Source: Bacteroidia bacterium (GTDB taxonomy: Bacteria; Bacteroidota; Bacteroidia; J057). Taken from it: a stretch of 64,000 nucleotides of DNA. The position numbers were made by a program, and so were the translations under genes. The stretch's first letter is position 1. Every line of letters starts with the position of its first letter. Of the stretch, positions 9,074 to 17,655 are shown piece after piece. Where the stretch lies: NCBI GenBank assembly GCA_019695295.1, contig JAIBAH010000001.1:62001-126000 (forward strand), written 5' to 3'. The notes beneath the pieces were generated by a model, which saw only the letters and a list, made by a program, of their open reading frames with translations, ran no database searches and was not told where the DNA came from.

Positions 9074-9505
9074 TTACAGAATCTCAACGAGTTCCAGATC
9101 AAAATTCAAATCCTTGCCAGCAAGCGGGTGATTGGCGTCAATCACAACAACTCCTTCTTTTACTTCAAAAATACTAACCGGAAGTACATAACCTTCAGGC
9201 GTTTGCATATTTAAAGGAGTGCCGGGGAGCAAAGGAATCGTATCAGGTAACTGGTCAGAAGGCACTTCAATGAGGTTTTCATCAGAACGCTCTCCATAAG
9301 CCTCAACTGCTACGATATGAACCTTTTTGGATTCTCCTACCACCATCCCTAAAACACCGTTTTCGAAACCCGGGATAACCTGTTGTTCACCCATTGTAAA
9401 CTGAAGAGGCTCTCCTCTTTCTACAGAACTATCAAAAATATTACCATCATCAAATGTACCTGTGTAATGAACAAGTACCGTATCTCCCATTTTTACTGCT
9501 GACAT
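9074..9505 (-). CDS. FKBP-type peptidyl-prolyl isomerase, SlyD-like
   Basis: A 143-residue cytoplasmic protein with no signal peptide. The FKBP core shows VHYTGTFDDGNIFDSS and VIPGFENGVLGM, and an insert-in-flap chaperone domain occupies about residues 70-125, the SlyD arrangement. The end DANHPLAGKDLNFDLELVEI is highly typical of SlyD/FkpA-like short FKBPs. Such proteins speed cis-trans proline isomerisation and hold unfolded chains. The His-rich metal-binding tail of E. coli SlyD is absent, so a nickel role is not supported. It is the last gene of the minus-strand run starting at fabH. Confidence 0.88.
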   Translation of the reverse strand: MSAVKMGDTVLVHYTGTFDDGNIFDSSVERGEPLQFTMGEQQVIPGFENGVLGMVVGESKKVHIVAVEAYGERSDENLIEVPSDQLPDTIPLLPGTPLNMQTPEGYVLPVSIFEVKEGVVVIDANHPLAGKDLNFDLELVEIL

Positions 9506-9548
9506 AAAAAAATAATTAAAATTAAAAATTCTGCGAAATTACTGGTTT

Positions 9549-10928
9549 TTATTTATTTAATAAAACTTTTTCCAGTTTTTTTTCCAATTTCTCGCCTCTG
9601 AGGTTTTTTTCCAGAATTCTGCCATCTTTCCCTACGATTAAGGTATAGGGAATTCCGGTTACTCCGTATAGTTTTGCGGCAGAACTTCCCCATCCTGCGA
9701 GGTCACTCACATGAGTCCATGTCAGTTTATCGGTTTGTATTGCATTCACCCAGGCCTCTTTTTGCTGATCAAGGCTTACTCCCAGAATTTCAAAACCTTC
9801 ATTTTTAAAGCGGTTATAGATTCTTACCACGTTGGGATTTTCTTTGCGGCAGGGTTTGCACCAGCTTGCCCAGAAGTCAACCATCACAACTTTACCTTTG
9901 TAGTCACTCAGGGAAACTTCTTTCCCTTCGGGAGTTGTAAGTTTGAAGTCCAGTGCAGGCTGACCGATGAGAGTAGGTTTGATCCTGTCCATGGTTGATT
10001 GCAGTTGCTGACTGAGATTGGGGTTTACCTGTGCGTAGTCTTTGAGGTAGAGGGAGGAAAAATGGTTAAAGCAATCATCATTTTTACCCATAAACCCGGT
10101 AGCAAGTCCAACCAGCAGCATAGCGTAAGTATTGGATTTTGCATCAAGGCCTTCAATCAGGCGGGAAGCATAGTTAATTTGCTCTTCGGCAGATAGCCCA
10201 AGCATTGTGAGCGTATTGGCATACTGCTGCGCCTGTTCCATTACAAAGTGAATTCGCTGAAAGTCATTCTTTTTCAGGTCTGCATATTTAAAATACGTTC
10301 TGGCGAAATATTCCGGTTCTTCTTCTCCTTCGAGGTGATTGTACTGAAAACTGAGGTAGGTTTTCAGTCCTACTACATTGGCCAGAAAAGGATTGGTTTT
10401 TTGGAGGGAATCCAGAATGGCAATTTTGGTATTGTCCATATCCTTCATTTTTTTCTGAATCGAAGGGTCAACCATATCCGCCGGAAATGAACGAAAGTAC
10501 TGCATATACTGATTATTTTCCTGCGCCATTCGGTTCAGTCTCAGGTTCAACTCGCTCCAGGCTTTGTTGTCAGCTGAGCCGGAAATCACAAGGTTACTGT
10601 TAAAAGTACTGCAATCTCCCGTAAGGTGAATCGGAGACTCCTCCCCCAAAATCAGCGGGATGATATTCTGAGGATTCATTCCGATAAAATAATATCCTTT
10701 TTCGAGGCCGTTGATATTAATACTGAAAACGTATTTATTCTCCTTCAGGATAAGCGGAGTCACCGCAAGCTGATAGAGAGTTGTTCCGCTGTAGCCAAAA
10801 ATCCGGAGGGAATCCTGAGGTTTACACGACCCGAACTCTCCGGAAAGTACTACAGGTCCACCCGCAAAAAGCGCAGAAACAGAAAGAAAGAGGCTAAGAA
10901 TAAGTGAAACGATTACTTTATGGTTCAT
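9549..10928 (-). CDS. TlpA-like thiol-disulfide oxidoreductase with DUF4369-type N-terminus
   Basis: A 459-residue exported protein: signal peptide (1-22), a DUF4369-like beta domain (about 25-130), a helical middle, and a C-terminal TlpA/ResA thioredoxin domain (about 325-459). The redox motif is WCKPC with Cys357 and Cys360, followed by a GIPYTLIV segment holding the cis-proline. This family works in the periplasm reducing or shuffling disulfides, often for cytochrome maturation. The thioredoxin domain is clearly paralogous to that at 40224-41333: both share FWASWCKPCR and ILGVSLDQQK. It lies 38 bases after yqgE. Confidence 0.85.
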   Translation of the reverse strand: MNHKVIVSLILSLFLSVSALFAGGPVVLSGEFGSCKPQDSLRIFGYSGTTLYQLAVTPLILKENKYVFSININGLEKGYYFIGMNPQNIIPLILGEESPIHLTGDCSTFNSNLVISGSADNKAWSELNLRLNRMAQENNQYMQYFRSFPADMVDPSIQKKMKDMDNTKIAILDSLQKTNPFLANVVGLKTYLSFQYNHLEGEEEPEYFARTYFKYADLKKNDFQRIHFVMEQAQQYANTLTMLGLSAEEQINYASRLIEGLDAKSNTYAMLLVGLATGFMGKNDDCFNHFSSLYLKDYAQVNPNLSQQLQSTMDRIKPTLIGQPALDFKLTTPEGKEVSLSDYKGKVVMVDFWASWCKPCRKENPNVVRIYNRFKNEGFEILGVSLDQQKEAWVNAIQTDKLTWTHVSDLAGWGSSAAKLYGVTGIPYTLIVGKDGRILEKNLRGEKLEKKLEKVLLNK

Positions 10929-10966
10929 TTTTTAACGTTGATATGAAATATTTAATTTTATTATAA

Positions 10967-11527
10967 TTAATTAAGGTTAGGATCAATCGGATAATTACTA
11001 AAGTGTTTGTACTCATCCATACTTTTCAGGACGTCTCTCCAGAAATGTTCCGGATGCGGATTAAAAACGAGTATGGGATTTTCGGGAGCAATAATCCAGG
11101 ATTTCCTTTCAATCTCCTCGTTTAGCTGCCCTTTACCCCAGCCGGAATACCCAATAAAAAAAAGAATATCCGAAGCTGAAATCAGGTTAAAGGAAAGCAG
11201 CTCTTTTACCCTGTCAAAATCCCCTCCCCAAAACAAACCCGGCGCAATTTCCTCTCCTCCTGTAATAATCAACGGAGCCCTGTGTATAAAATGAAGGGTA
11301 TTATGTCCTACAGGTCCTCCGAGGTAAACCGGAGCGTCAAACTCCGGAACCCCTTCAAAAATCTGATTGATTTTTAATTTCAGTTTTTGAGTAAGAACAT
11401 ACCCGACACTGCCCTCTTCATTATGCTCAGCCAGAATAACCACTGTCCGGCGAAAATTCGGATCGTCCATAAACGGCTCTGAGACTAAAAAACGGCCTTT
11501 AGCAGGTTCATATTTATTGACAAACAT
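10967..11527 (-). CDS. YqgE/AlgH family protein
   Basis: A 186-residue protein of the UPF0301 family. Recognisable features are the N-terminal GRFLVSEPFMDDPNFRRTVV block, the VYLGGPVG motif around residue 95 and the GYSGWGKGQLNEEI block near residue 145. AlgH was described as a regulator of alginate production in Pseudomonas, but the biochemical role of the family is unresolved. It lies downstream of uppP in the same orientation with a 69-base spacer and is probably in the same transcription unit. The function is not known. Confidence 0.9.
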   Translation of the reverse strand: MFVNKYEPAKGRFLVSEPFMDDPNFRRTVVILAEHNEEGSVGYVLTQKLKLKINQIFEGVPEFDAPVYLGGPVGHNTLHFIHRAPLIITGGEEIAPGLFWGGDFDRVKELLSFNLISASDILFFIGYSGWGKGQLNEEIERKSWIIAPENPILVFNPHPEHFWRDVLKSMDEYKHFSNYPIDPNLN

Positions 11528-11596
11528 AGTTTTTTCTCGTTTATCTAGGTTTTAACGAAAAAAAATATAATTTGTTGGCTTTTGGAAATGGATAAA

Positions 11597-12421
11597 TCAA
11601 CCGATTACTCCCGTTATACATAATAATATAACGATAATTCCTGCTATAATTCTATAAATACCAAAATACTTAAATCCGTACTTACTGATTAATCCGATAA
11701 AGGACTTGACTGCGATAAATGCTACGATAAACGCAATTACGTTGCCAATCAGGAAGTTCGTTAAAATAGTGGTATCCGAAAGCATCAACTCATATCCTTT
11801 GATTTCTTTTCCGTCAATCGTTATGTCTTTCAGAAAAATGGTGTACAGGGTAGCGGCTGCCATTGTAGGAACAGCGAGAAAGAAGGAAAACTCTGCTGCT
11901 ACCTCTCTCGAAAGTTTCTGGCTCATGCCTCCGATAATTGTGGCGGCACTTCTGGAAAGCCCGGGAAACACAATGGCGAGCACCTGAAAAATCCCTACTT
12001 TAAAGGCGGTTAAATAGCTGATTTCTTTTTCTTCAAGCACCACAGGATTAGAAAACCATTTGTCTATGTTCAGTAAAACGATGCCTCCCAATAAAAAAAC
12101 GATACCGATAAAAAGCGGTTTTTCCAGCATTTCATCGATATAATCCCCAAATAATTTCCCGAAAATCAAAGCCGGAATTACTGCAATGATTAATTTAAAA
12201 TAAAATGACCACTCTTTAAAATTCAGGAATTTTTTCCAGTAAAGCACTACAACGGAAAGAATTGCGCCAAACTGAATGGCTACTGTATAAAGTTTTACAA
12301 ACTCGTTTTTTTCAATACCAAAAAGAGAGCTTGCCACAATCATATGCCCCGTGGAGGAAACAGGCAAATATTCTGTAATTCCTTCAATAATCGCTAAAAT
12401 AATCGCTTGTAGAATATTCAT
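11597..12421 (-). CDS. uppP: Undecaprenyl-diphosphatase
   Basis: Removes a phosphate from undecaprenyl diphosphate so that the lipid carrier for peptidoglycan and other glycans can be reused; overproduction gives bacitracin resistance in other bacteria. The 274-residue polytopic membrane protein carries both family motifs: EGITEYLPVSSTGH (residues 13-26) with Glu17 and His26, and FPGLSRSAATI with the conserved Ser and Arg. It follows ftsX and the DUF3098 gene, an arrangement common in Bacteroidota that links envelope-growth genes. Confidence 0.95.
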   Translation of the reverse strand: MNILQAIILAIIEGITEYLPVSSTGHMIVASSLFGIEKNEFVKLYTVAIQFGAILSVVVLYWKKFLNFKEWSFYFKLIIAVIPALIFGKLFGDYIDEMLEKPLFIGIVFLLGGIVLLNIDKWFSNPVVLEEKEISYLTAFKVGIFQVLAIVFPGLSRSAATIIGGMSQKLSREVAAEFSFFLAVPTMAAATLYTIFLKDITIDGKEIKGYELMLSDTTILTNFLIGNVIAFIVAFIAVKSFIGLISKYGFKYFGIYRIIAGIIVILLCITGVIG

Positions 12422-12521
12422 TTATTTTTCATAAAAAATGGAAGCAGGCATATGCCAATACAGACGCGAACCTGTAAACAAGGCTGAATCCAATAATATC
12501 AATGATTAAAAGAAAAATGAT

Positions 12522-12821
12522 TTATGCTTCGCTTTTGGGGGTACGGGGTTTGTACATAATTGCAAAAACAATTTCAATAAAACCTCCTACCACTAATAAA
12601 GGGGAAATATGAAGGGGGACAGAAAAAGTTTTGGAATCAACAAAAGGACCTCTCATCAGGAAAAAGCCCAAAGAAATCATCCCAATTCCTACTAAGAGTA
12701 AGATATAATTCATTTTAGTAAACGGAAGAATGTCTCTGCTTTGGGAAACAGAAGAAGTTGCGGTAACCGCTTTTTCTGTTTTCACTGCCTTAGGCTGTAC
12801 TTTTGGTTTTTGCGTTGCCAT
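12522..12821 (-). CDS. DUF3098 family membrane protein
   Basis: A 99-residue protein: a Lys- and Thr-rich cytoplasmic N-terminus (1-35), then two hydrophobic helices (about 38-55 and 68-90) separated by a short segment containing FLMRGP. This matches DUF3098, a family found almost only in Bacteroidota and usually next to ftsX and uppP, as here. No function has been assigned. Its position between a divisome permease and the lipid-carrier recycling enzyme suggests an envelope-growth role, by context only. Confidence 0.85.
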   Translation of the reverse strand: MATQKPKVQPKAVKTEKAVTATSSVSQSRDILPFTKMNYILLLVGIGMISLGFFLMRGPFVDSKTFSVPLHISPLLVVGGFIEIVFAIMYKPRTPKSEA

Positions 12822-12856
12822 ATTAATATTTATAGTAATGATTTATTATTTGAAAT

Positions 12857-13759
12857 TTAAATTAATGATTCAAGCGAGCGGTTCAGAAAACGATTTACGG
12901 CGAGATGACTGCCCGCATAGCCTAAAAGACCGCCAAATAACACAATTCCTGCCAATAATGCAAAAAAATCTATGTGTAAAATAAAGGGTAAAAATTCCCT
13001 GACGGGTACCATGCGCGAAAAAAGCAGCAGTAACATAAAGAACAACAGAATATCGGCCATCACTCCGGCGATGAGACCCTGAATCATTCCGGTACGGAGA
13101 TAGGGTTTCCGGATAAAAGGCGCAGTTGCTCCGATAAGTTGCATTGTCCTGATACTCAGGCGTTGTGCATAAATTCGCAGTTTTATGGTATTCATTACCA
13201 GATATATCGTAAGAAAAACAGCGATAATCCCGATAATCAGAGAGATTACGATAAGATTTTTCATATTGGTCTGAAACCCGCTGACCATTTCTATCGGGTA
13301 ATCTACCGCAGCCACTGCTATATCCTTTACAAGATTCTGCTGTATATTCAGAATACTGTCAGAGTGAATATAATCCGGTTTCAGAATTACTTCGTAAGAA
13401 GCATACAACGGATTTACCCCGTCCATCATTTTGATTACGTCCTTGTCTCCGGTCTGCTCAATAAAATGCCGGAGAGCCGTTTCTTTGGAGATAAAGGTCG
13501 GGGATTTACAATACGGAGCAGATTTTATCTTTTTTTCAAGCAGCAAAAGCGAACCGGAGGAAATCCCGTCATGCACAGAAATTTTCAGGAGAATAGCGTC
13601 CTGATGTTCACGGATAAATCTTTTACCAAACAAAAAAAACGAGAAGAATAAAGCAAGAATCAACAATATCAGCGCCACACTTAATGTAGCGGCAAGATAT
13701 CCCCTTCTGGAGCGGTTCTGTAAATAATTTATTTCTTTATTGAGGGAAGATTCTGTCAT
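12857..13759 (-). CDS. ftsX: Cell division protein FtsX
   Basis: The permease-like partner of the ATPase FtsE; the complex controls peptidoglycan hydrolases at the division septum. The 300-residue protein has the expected plan: a cytoplasmic N-terminus, helix one (about 25-50), a periplasmic domain (60-170) and three C-terminal helices. The family sequences MNTIKLRIYAQR and MQLIGATAPFIRKPY are conserved. I selected ATG 13759 rather than the upstream ATG 13849, which would overlap the preceding gene by 83 bases; the chosen start lies 7 bases after that gene's stop codon. No ftsE is adjacent. Confidence 0.9.
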   Translation of the reverse strand: MTESSLNKEINYLQNRSRRGYLAATLSVALILLILALFFSFFLFGKRFIREHQDAILLKISVHDGISSGSLLLLEKKIKSAPYCKSPTFISKETALRHFIEQTGDKDVIKMMDGVNPLYASYEVILKPDYIHSDSILNIQQNLVKDIAVAAVDYPIEMVSGFQTNMKNLIVISLIIGIIAVFLTIYLVMNTIKLRIYAQRLSIRTMQLIGATAPFIRKPYLRTGMIQGLIAGVMADILLFFMLLLLFSRMVPVREFLPFILHIDFFALLAGIVLFGGLLGYAGSHLAVNRFLNRSLESLI

Positions 13760-13766
13760 AATATTA

Positions 13767-14798
13767 TTAATTTCCGGAATACCCTGATTTAAAAAATGCT
13801 TTCCGGATTTTGCCGGTAACAGGCAGGCCGGTGTATAATGTTGAGTCATTCAGATTTTCAAAAACGCGAAGCTCATTATGCTGAGTACAAAACAGTACCG
13901 AGTTTGAAAAATCAAAATCCATGGAAGAAGTCCCAACGGTAAACTCATCGGTTCCGTTATCGTCTGTAAGGGTAATCCCTCCGGTTTTCAACAACTTCAC
14001 CTGCCCGAGCCACTCTTTTCCATAGCTGAGGGTATTGTAGGGAGAATTCAGTATTTTCCGGTAGTTTATCAGTGTATTTTTGGTAATATTATTATTGTTC
14101 AGCGAAAGGGTAGCCGAAAAAAGTGAGTCTCCGGAATGATACAGCAGCGATAAAGAAACGGATTTTGAAAAATCGTCAGGTGTAATATAATCTATTCTGC
14201 GCTGAGTGCTCAATTCTTCCCGCATCGCAAAAGCAGATTCTTCCCAAATCTGAATCGTTTTTTCCTCCGTAGCAACATAAAACCTTCCCATGAAGGCAAA
14301 TACAAGTACCGGTTTTTTATCTGATTGCTTGTAAATTATCTCTTTATTCAGGCTGTTTTTATCCATAAAAGCCAGTTTCCGGGCGATTGTATCCAAAGCG
14401 ATGATGTAATTATCTCCCAAAGCAATCCGGTGCGGAACAAAATCCACAAGCGTATGACTAATCGTTTCAGCAGAGGATTTGGCAGAAAAATTATTCATTT
14501 TCTCTTTAAAGACTGCGTATTTCACAGAAGGCTGAAGATAATCGCTCAAACATACCTCATTGTCTTTTCCGTCCATGTCACTCAGGCCCAACTCACTCAC
14601 ACCAAACTGTTTATGATAGTTTTGGGTGAACTTACGGGTGAGGTTATCATAATTTACCAGATGAGGAGATGAGAGGGAGTCCTCCATGAACAGGTAAGAC
14701 TGACGGGTAATAATCCGAAATTTTTCGTCATCATCACAACCAAAAAATGTAGCTGACAGTATCAGACAAAAAAAGAATATATGAGACTGAATTCGCAT
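13767..14798 (-). CDS. Hypothetical lipoprotein
   Basis: A 343-residue protein with an N-terminal hydrophobic signal and a Cys (ATFFGC at about residue 21) followed by Asp-Asp-Asp, compatible with a lipoprotein although the lipobox is not canonical. The body is rich in short beta strands with Asp/Asn turns, including ALGDNYIIALDTIARK and FMGRFYVATEEK, consistent with a beta-propeller-like or WD-like fold, but no family could be recognised. It sits between fabH and ftsX with gaps of 22 and 7 bases, so it is probably cotranscribed with them. Function unknown. Confidence 0.6.
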   Translation of the reverse strand: MRIQSHIFFFCLILSATFFGCDDDEKFRIITRQSYLFMEDSLSSPHLVNYDNLTRKFTQNYHKQFGVSELGLSDMDGKDNEVCLSDYLQPSVKYAVFKEKMNNFSAKSSAETISHTLVDFVPHRIALGDNYIIALDTIARKLAFMDKNSLNKEIIYKQSDKKPVLVFAFMGRFYVATEEKTIQIWEESAFAMREELSTQRRIDYITPDDFSKSVSLSLLYHSGDSLFSATLSLNNNNITKNTLINYRKILNSPYNTLSYGKEWLGQVKLLKTGGITLTDDNGTDEFTVGTSSMDFDFSNSVLFCTQHNELRVFENLNDSTLYTGLPVTGKIRKAFFKSGYSGN

Positions 14799-14820
14799 AC
14801 CTGAGTATTTTTATAAAAAA

Positions 14821-15816
14821 TTATTGGGAATTATATGCCCATTTCACGTAGATAGCTCCCCATGAAAATCCGCCACCAAAAGCGGCAAACATCAGATTAT
14901 CTCCTTTTTTGAGTTGCTTTTCATAATCCCACAGACAAAGCGGAATTGTGGCGCAGGTTGTATTTCCATACTTTTGAATATTCAGCATTACTTTTTCAGG
15001 AGGAAGACCTGCACGCTCGGCGGTAGCGTCAATGATTCGCTTGTTGGCCTGATGAGGAACCAGAAAAGCGATACTTCCGCCGGTAAGGCCGTTTCTTTTC
15101 ATCACCATATCCGTAATATCTGCCATACCTTTCACCGCAAATTTAAATACGGTTTTTCCTTCCTGATATACAAAATGCTCTTTATTCATTACTGTATCTA
15201 TGGAAGTATGATAATGACTGCCTCCGGCTTTCTGAAGAAGAAATTGCCTTCCGCTTCCATCAGTTTTTAGTTCGGAATCCAGAATGCCGTACCCTTCTTT
15301 ATTGGGCTCCAGTAAAACAGCACCGGCACCGTCTCCAAATAAGATACAGGTATTTCTGTCCTCATAATCTATCCGGCATGACATTTTATCTACTCCTATC
15401 ACCAGCACTTTTTTGTGGGCTCCGCTCTCAATGAATTTGGAACCGGTATTGAGTGCAAACAAAAACCCTGAACACGCTGCACTCAGGTCAAATCCCCAGG
15501 CGTTTTTGGCACCAATTTTATCTGCAATAATGGAAGCAGTAGCCGGATGTACATAATCCGGAGAAACGGTAGCGCATATTATCAGTTCAATGTCTTCCGG
15601 CCGTGTCTGAGTTTTTGCAAACAAATCTTTCAGTGCTTCTACAGCCATATCGGAAGAGGCTCTGTCTCCTTTTAATATCCTTCTTTCGGTGATTCCGGTT
15701 CTTTCCTGTATCCACTCGTCGGAAGTGTTTACCATTTGCTCCAGTTCTTTATTGGTAAGAATATACTCTGGAACATATCCTCCGATTGCAGTGATTGCCG
15801 CTGTTAATTTAGTCAT
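14821..15816 (-). CDS. fabH: 3-oxoacyl-ACP synthase III (FabH)
   Basis: Starts fatty-acid synthesis by condensing an acyl-CoA with malonyl-ACP. The 331-residue sequence has the complete catalytic triad: Cys115 (LSAACSGF), His255 (VPHQANKR) and Asn285 (YGNTTCAT). The N-terminal TSDEWIQERTGI block is the FabH hallmark. It appears to be the first gene of the minus-strand run that goes on to ftsX and uppP. Bacteroidota often carry more than one FabH; whether this copy prefers branched or straight primers cannot be seen from the sequence. Confidence 0.93.
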   Translation of the reverse strand: MTKLTAAITAIGGYVPEYILTNKELEQMVNTSDEWIQERTGITERRILKGDRASSDMAVEALKDLFAKTQTRPEDIELIICATVSPDYVHPATASIIADKIGAKNAWGFDLSAACSGFLFALNTGSKFIESGAHKKVLVIGVDKMSCRIDYEDRNTCILFGDGAGAVLLEPNKEGYGILDSELKTDGSGRQFLLQKAGGSHYHTSIDTVMNKEHFVYQEGKTVFKFAVKGMADITDMVMKRNGLTGGSIAFLVPHQANKRIIDATAERAGLPPEKVMLNIQKYGNTTCATIPLCLWDYEKQLKKGDNLMFAAFGGGFSWGAIYVKWAYNSQ

Positions 15817-16025
15817 TATCTGTTTTTTTTCTTTACAATCTAAATTCTTTGCAAAAATGCAAGTTTATATCGGGAAATGCAAACAATTTTCTAAAAGCCT
15901 TATCTTTTCAGAAAATGTAACAGGGTTACCCATTGAGTATAAAATTCCTTCTGGAAACTGTTTTGTAAAAATGAATTCTGTTTGGGAAATTCTTTTTACA
16001 TTTGCTTATTCAAAAAACAGCAATA

Positions 16026-17114
16026 ATGAATCCGTTTACAGTAGATCCTGACATACGAACAGCAAAAACACTGGATACTTCCTTTTATACGAACCCGGTT
16101 TATTTTGAGCTTGCAAGAGAAGCTATCTTTGCGATTGCATGGCAGTGGGCCGGGGACACAGAATGGATTAAGGAGGGAAAAAATATTCAGCCTTTTACTT
16201 TCCTTCCGGGTTATATGAACGAGCCCCTTGTACTCACTCAGGACGCCGGCGGGATTCACTGCCTGAGCAATGTCTGTACTCACCGGGGAAATCTTATCGC
16301 TACCGAAACCTGCAAGGCAAAGAGTCTGATTTGTAAATATCATGGCAGAAGGTTTTCTCTTTCCGGTTCTTTTATGTCAATGCCTCAGTTTCACAATACG
16401 CTTAATTTCCCTTCCGCTGACGACAGCCTTACAAAAGTTCCTCTCATGCAGTGGGGGAATTTCCTGTTTACAAAACTGATTTCCGAAGGGAAGAAAAACA
16501 TAGAATTCCCCCGGGAAATTATCGAAAAAATGCACTGGTATCCCATGGAAAAACTGAGGTACTATCCGGAATTAAACAGAATCTATACAGTCAAAGCGCA
16601 TTGGGCGCTGTATTGTGAAAATTATCTTGAAGGATTTCATATTCCCTTCGTACACAGCGAATTAAATGAAGTACTGAATTTTTCTGAATATACCACCGAG
16701 CTATTCCCTTTTGGCAGCCTCCAGACCGGTATCGCCAATGAGGGCGAATTGAGTTTTATACTTCCTCCCGAATCCGATGATTATGCCAAAAACAAGAAAA
16801 TTGCGGCTTATTATTTTTGGGTATTTCCCAATATGATGTTTAATTTTTATCCCTGGGGAATTTCGGTAAATATCATATATCCGGAGAAACCGGACCTGAC
16901 AAGGGTCTCTTTTATAACATATGTACTGGACGAATCAAAAATGAATCAGGGGGCCGGAAATGAATTGCATACAGTAGAGATGGAAGACGAAGCGATTGTA
17001 GAAAATGTACAAAAAGGGGTACATTCCAGATTTTACCGGTATGGCAGATATTCCCCTGACAAAGAACAGGGTACACATCATTTTCACCGATTGATAGCGG
17101 AATTTATGCAATAA
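16026..17114 (+). CDS. Rieske-type non-heme iron oxygenase, alpha subunit
   Basis: The family oxygenates or demethylates aromatic, betaine-like or sterol substrates. The Rieske 2Fe-2S ligands are Cys84-x-His86 (VCTHRG) and Cys103-x2-His106 (CKYHG), counted from ATG 16026. A C-terminal catalytic domain has the mononuclear iron motif NYLEGFHIPFVH around residue 210. ATG 16026 was chosen over the TTG at 16002, which lies inside a likely -7 element TACATTTG (15997-16004). The gene stands alone with no reductase beside it. The substrate cannot be inferred. Confidence 0.85.
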   Translation: MNPFTVDPDIRTAKTLDTSFYTNPVYFELAREAIFAIAWQWAGDTEWIKEGKNIQPFTFLPGYMNEPLVLTQDAGGIHCLSNVCTHRGNLIATETCKAKSLICKYHGRRFSLSGSFMSMPQFHNTLNFPSADDSLTKVPLMQWGNFLFTKLISEGKKNIEFPREIIEKMHWYPMEKLRYYPELNRIYTVKAHWALYCENYLEGFHIPFVHSELNEVLNFSEYTTELFPFGSLQTGIANEGELSFILPPESDDYAKNKKIAAYYFWVFPNMMFNFYPWGISVNIIYPEKPDLTRVSFITYVLDESKMNQGAGNELHTVEMEDEAIVENVQKGVHSRFYRYGRYSPDKEQGTHHFHRLIAEFMQ

Positions 17115-17121
17115 TCAGTTG

Positions 17122-17574
17122 TCAGGGCTTAGCGGCTATTACCCCTACACTTCTTACTCCGCGAAGGGTATCTTTCCGCATAAACTGAACCATCCTGAAT
17201 GAATAATTTCCCGATTCTTCAAACAAAAGCGGCGACAGGGTTTTGAACGGAATCGTTACTTCTTCTCCGCCCTCTACCCTCCAGGCACCGGTGTATTCCG
17301 TGAGGGAATCCAGCAGCAGCGCCTCCTGAATTTTCCCCTGAGGGCTTTTTGCCCAGATTTTTACATAAATATTTTGAAAAGGATAATTATTATCATACGT
17401 ATTTTCAATGGAAAAAGGAGCTTTCCCACCGGATTTCACATTCAGTGAAAAACGGATTGTGTCTGTATTCATCCAGCAGTTATTTTCCATTTTTTTATGA
17501 ATCAGGTACTCCTCCTTACATCCGCTCAAAGAAGCTACCCAAAGCACTGTTAATAATACGAAGCTGTATTTCAT
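17122..17574 (-). CDS. gldH: Gliding motility lipoprotein GldH
   Basis: A 150-residue lipoprotein with a clear signal and lipobox (ASLSGC, Cys at about residue 19). The following pattern is that of GldH: ENTYDNNYPFQNIYV, then a KSPQGK segment, GAWRV, a SGNYSFRMVQFMRKDTL block and a closing GVRSVGVI strand. In Flavobacterium, GldH is needed for gliding and belongs to the set of Gld proteins associated with T9SS function. Here it lies directly downstream of porU on the same strand, 81 bases away, reinforcing the assignment. Confidence 0.85.
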   Translation of the reverse strand: MKYSFVLLTVLWVASLSGCKEEYLIHKKMENNCWMNTDTIRFSLNVKSGGKAPFSIENTYDNNYPFQNIYVKIWAKSPQGKIQEALLLDSLTEYTGAWRVEGGEEVTIPFKTLSPLLFEESGNYSFRMVQFMRKDTLRGVRSVGVIAAKP

Positions 17575-17591
17575 GTAATATCAATAATAAA

Positions 17592-17623
17592 GTAAGCCTT
17601 ACGAAGTATATCATAAGGCTTAC
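17592..17623 (-). terminator. Hairpin between porU and gldH
   Basis: Perfect 10-bp inverted repeat (17592-17601 with 17614-17623). On the minus strand only a broken T-rich stretch (TTTATTATT) follows, so termination may be partial, leaving some readthrough into gldH. Confidence 0.5.
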
Positions 17624-17655
17624 AAAATTACAGAAAATTTTTATCAGTGCAAGGG

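Noticed and set aside
13760-13849. Longer start for ftsX
   Set aside because: The added 30 residues overlap the preceding lipoprotein gene and lack the FtsX N-terminal pattern; ATG 13759 is better placed.
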